NCBI RefSeq assembly: GCF_900105345.1 | Contig: NZ_FNSN01000004.1 | Location: 186,001-250,000, forward strand | Direction: 5' to 3' | Length of the DNA: 64,000 bases | Origin: Arthrobacter woluwensis | GTDB lineage: Bacteria; Actinomycetota; Actinomycetes; Actinomycetales; Micrococcaceae | The notes under the pieces: model-generated | Databases searched by the model: none | The model's input: the letters and a program-made list of their open reading frames with translations, nothing else | What the model was told of the DNA's origin: nothing | In this document: positions 62,023-64,000 of the stretch, piece after piece | How the letters are laid out: every line of letters begins with the position of its first letter | Position numbering within the stretch: position 1 is the first letter of the stretch | Made by a program: the position numbers and the translations under genes

Positions 62023-62756
62023 CAGGACACGTGCTGGCCGAAGACGTGACGACGCACCCACGCGTGCATCGCGATCGCCGCGGCCGAGGCCGCGTTCATG
62101 GACCGGGTGGAGCCGAACTGCTCGATCGACAGGGTGGCCTCCGCCGCACGGTGGACCTCCTCGGACAGCCCCGGCCCCTCCTGACCGAACACCAGGACGC
62201 AGTTCTTCGGCAGCTCGTAGGTCTCCAGCGGCACGGAGTCCGGGAAGATGTCCACGCCGAGGATCGTGACGCCCTCTCCCTGGGCCCAGGCCACGAAGTC
62301 GTCGACCGTGGGGTGGTGCCGGATGTGCTGGTACTTGTCCGTCACCATCGCCCCGCGGCGGTTCCAGCGCCGGCGCCCGATGATGTGGACCTCCTTGGCC
62401 AGGAAGGCGTTCGCGGTGCGGACCACGGTCCCGATGTTGAGATCGTGCTGCCAGTTCTCGATCGCCACATGGAAATCGTGCCGACGGGTGTCGAGCTCCG
62501 CCACGATCGCGTCGTGTTTCCAGTAGCGGTACTGATCCAGCACATTGCGCCGGTCCCCGTGCTCCAGCAACTCAGGGTCCCAATGGTCCCCCTCGGGCCA
62601 CGGCCCCTCCCACGGGCCGACGCCCACTTCCGGAGCCGCGACGGCGTCCGCTCCGCCCTCGGCATCCGGCGCGACGACGGCGCGGGCCCCGGCGTCGTCG
62701 TCCGTGTCCTGTGCGGGGGCGGGCAGGCCGGGGTCGCCGGAGGTCTGATCAGTCAC
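62022..62756 (-). CDS. SpoU-family RNA 2'-O-methyltransferase
   Basis: 244 residues. A disordered acidic N-terminus of about 60 residues comes first. The SPOUT domain has motif 1 NWQHDLNIGTVVRTANAF, motif 2 NCVLVFGQEGPGLSEEV and motif 3 STRSMNAASAAAIAMHAW, forming the SAM-binding trefoil knot. Methylates tRNA or rRNA ribose; the target is not given by sequence. It lies upstream of fba on the same strand, 196 bp apart, a neighbourhood I recall from other actinobacteria. Confidence 0.92.
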   Translation of the reverse strand: MTDQTSGDPGLPAPAQDTDDDAGARAVVAPDAEGGADAVAAPEVGVGPWEGPWPEGDHWDPELLEHGDRRNVLDQYRYWKHDAIVAELDTRRHDFHVAIENWQHDLNIGTVVRTANAFLAKEVHIIGRRRWNRRGAMVTDKYQHIRHHPTVDDFVAWAQGEGVTILGVDIFPDSVPLETYELPKNCVLVFGQEGPGLSEEVHRAAEATLSIEQFGSTRSMNAASAAAIAMHAWVRRHVFGQHVS

Positions 62757-62774
62757 CCTTCAACTGTAGTGGGA

Positions 62775-62811
62775 CGCGCAGAGCCCGGACCGAAGGCCCG
62801 GGCTCTGCGCG
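62775..62811 (-). terminator. Terminator of the 62855 gene
   Basis: CGCGCAGAGCCCGG (62775-62788) and CCGGGCTCTGCGCG (62798-62811) pair perfectly over 14 bp. Confidence 0.88.
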
Positions 62812-62854
62812 GAGTGCCGGTCTCAGACGAGGCCGAGCAGGAGGTGTGGGCCGC

Positions 62855-64000
62855 TCAGGGCATCCGCCACTTGTTGATGCGGAAGGAGTTGGCCAGCTCC
62901 GCCATGAGGCCGGGGTGCTGGTCCCAGTAGCTCTGGTGACCGCTCACGCCGAGCAGCTGGGGCGTGCCCCACGGCGTGATGGTGAAGAGGTTGACGCCCT
63001 GGATGGCGTCGCCCTTCGAGGTCTTGCATTCGAAGCCGACCACCACGGCCAGGCCGCGGAGGAAGGACCGGATCTCCGGCTTCGTGGTGCGGAAGTCCGA
63101 GGCGCACTTGTGGCTCACCACCACGGAGGCGAGCTGTTCGGACGACATGCCACTGAGCTTCGTCTCGAGCTGCTTGATGAGGCCCTTGATCTTCTCCGGG
63201 TCGGAACCGTACTTCTGAGACTCCGATTCGGCGAAGAAGGAGAACGCGACGGACAGGCCGTCCGAGTCGAGCTGATTGGTGCCCGCGGCGGCCCGCTGCA
63301 TCTCCTGGCCGCTTTCCGGGTCTTTCGTGATGCCGAGGCTGACGTCCGTGGACCATTCCTTCAGGCGGGCGAAGCTCGACTCACCGGTGACGAAACGGCT
63401 GAACGTGGAATCGCCGTCCGCCGGTGCGCCGTCCGGGCTCTTGTAGACCTTCCACTCCTCCGGGAGTGGAACGGCACCGGCGGGCATCGACACGGCGGGG
63501 GCGCTGGAATCCTCCGGCGACGGCTCTTCGGAGGGCTGCTCCGACGTCGTCTCCTCGGGACTGGACTCCGGGCTGCTCTGCTGCGACGCGGTGTCGACGG
63601 CGCGCGGCTCCTTGTTGCCGGACAGCGCCGGCACCAGCCAGGCGAACACGACCACGAGCACCACGACGAGTGCGGCGGCGATGCTGCCGAGCACGATCGC
63701 CAGGGTCTTGCGGTTGCCGGCGGATGGGGGCGGCGGCACGGGCGGCAGGCCGTTGCGGAGGACCGTGTGGTCCTCCTCTTCCGGGACGTGCACCTGGAAG
63801 GACTGCTGCTGACCGGGCTGCTGTCCCGGCTGCTGGGGATACGACTGGGTCGGAGCCTGACCGGGGTAGGAGGAACCCGGGTACGGGTTCTGCTGCTGAC
63901 CGGCGCCCGGGTACTGGTTCCCCGGGTAGGGGTTGCCGGGGTACTGCTGGCCCTGATTCTGGGCGCCCGGATTCTGTGCGCCGGGATTCTGGGCGCCGGG
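62855..64000 (-). CDS. Membrane-anchored protein with Pro/Gly/Gln-rich N-terminus, 5' end cut by the window
   Basis: 382 codons visible; the frame stays open to the edge. The N-terminal part is disordered with PGAQN repeats (about 63956-64000) and then NPYPGNQYPG-type repeats. One membrane helix follows (TLAIVLGSIAAALVVVLVVVFAW), then a Ser/Glu/Pro-rich spacer and an extracytoplasmic domain of about 190 residues with two Cys (SHKCASDF, GFECKTS). A GTG at 63793 would give 312 residues, but the upstream low-complexity sequence reads on in frame and belongs to the protein. Its position near fba recalls mycobacterial Rv0361, also a Pro-rich single-pass protein. Function unknown. Confidence 0.75.
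   Translation of the reverse strand, partial: PGAQNPGAQNPGAQNQGQQYPGNPYPGNQYPGAGQQQNPYPGSSYPGQAPTQSYPQQPGQQPGQQQSFQVHVPEEEDHTVLRNGLPPVPPPPSAGNRKTLAIVLGSIAAALVVVLVVVFAWLVPALSGNKEPRAVDTASQQSSPESSPEETTSEQPSEEPSPEDSSAPAVSMPAGAVPLPEEWKVYKSPDGAPADGDSTFSRFVTGESSFARLKEWSTDVSLGITKDPESGQEMQRAAAGTNQLDSDGLSVAFSFFAESESQKYGSDPEKIKGLIKQLETKLSGMSSEQLASVVVSHKCASDFRTTKPEIRSFLRGLAVVVGFECKTSKGDAIQGVNLFTITPWGTPQLLGVSGHQSYWDQHPGLMAELANSFRINKWRMP

Noticed and set aside
1-64000. CRISPR array, prophage or ribosomal RNA
   Set aside because: No regularly spaced direct repeats, no phage structural or integrase genes, and no rRNA-like stretches were seen.

Overview
The window is about 64 kb of high-GC DNA with very short intergenic gaps. 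Its gene content points to an actinobacterium of the Micrococcaceae, most likely Arthrobacter or a close relative (inferred from recognised families and gene order; no database was searched). Supporting signs are a RamB-type regulator beside the glyoxylate genes, a SigK/RskA locus with its fasciclin lipoprotein and DipZ, the SRP RNA-dnaX-recR-lysC block, the purA-DUF3151-fba block, DUF559, DUF4383 and LytR_C proteins, and frequent GTG starts. No ribosomal RNA, prophage, canonical transposase or CRISPR array was seen.

Layout. 1-181: start of a probable YhhQ-type transporter. 502-3199: three translationally coupled genes, an EspG-like protein, a WXG100-type domain fused to a lipase, and a small lipoprotein; together they look like a type VII secretion lipase effector with chaperone and immunity partner. 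3300-4725: PdxK/ThiD kinase and an SRPBCC protein. 5008-10176: type III restriction-modification system with a divergent XRE gene. 10288-16499: amino-acid permease, RamB-like regulator and aceA-aceB. 16763-23813: SRPBCC protein, MFS exporter, FrnE-type DsbA, TetR, LytR_C protein, HAD phosphatase, glutathione peroxidase and a Pro-rich exported protein. 24085-30606: M23 peptidase, DUF4383 protein, anti-sigma RskA, SigK, fasciclin lipoprotein and DipZ; the last two genes diverge and each carries a near-consensus SigK promoter. 30721-36976: tRNA-Ser(GGA), SRP RNA, dnaX, recR, a GNAT acetyltransferase and lysC with an internal start. 37061-43470: two related small proteins, an OhrR-like regulator, two proteins resembling the subtilisin-inhibitor family, a predicted glycosylase and a large secreted subtilase. 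43646-48075: DUF1540 protein, YchJ-like protein and purSQL. 48091-49258: a DUF559 endonuclease-like gene bracketed by two 74-nt copies of one palindromic element. 49364-52652: NgcEFG-like sugar ABC transporter, followed by a 655-bp gene-free stretch with consecutive hairpins. 53308-55729: YjbR, CoA-binding protein and purA. 55820-58316: a four-gene SipW-type signal-peptidase operon with its exported substrates and a sortase-type surface protein. 58571-62756: acyl-CoA ligase, DUF3151, fba and an RNA methyltransferase. 62855-64000: a membrane-anchored protein cut by the window edge.

The most novel-looking items are the WXG100-lipase tricistron, the palindrome-bracketed DUF559 gene together with three other sequence-unrelated palindromes of almost the same length, the intact SigK regulon, and the SipW operon. 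Much of the rest is ordinary core metabolism.
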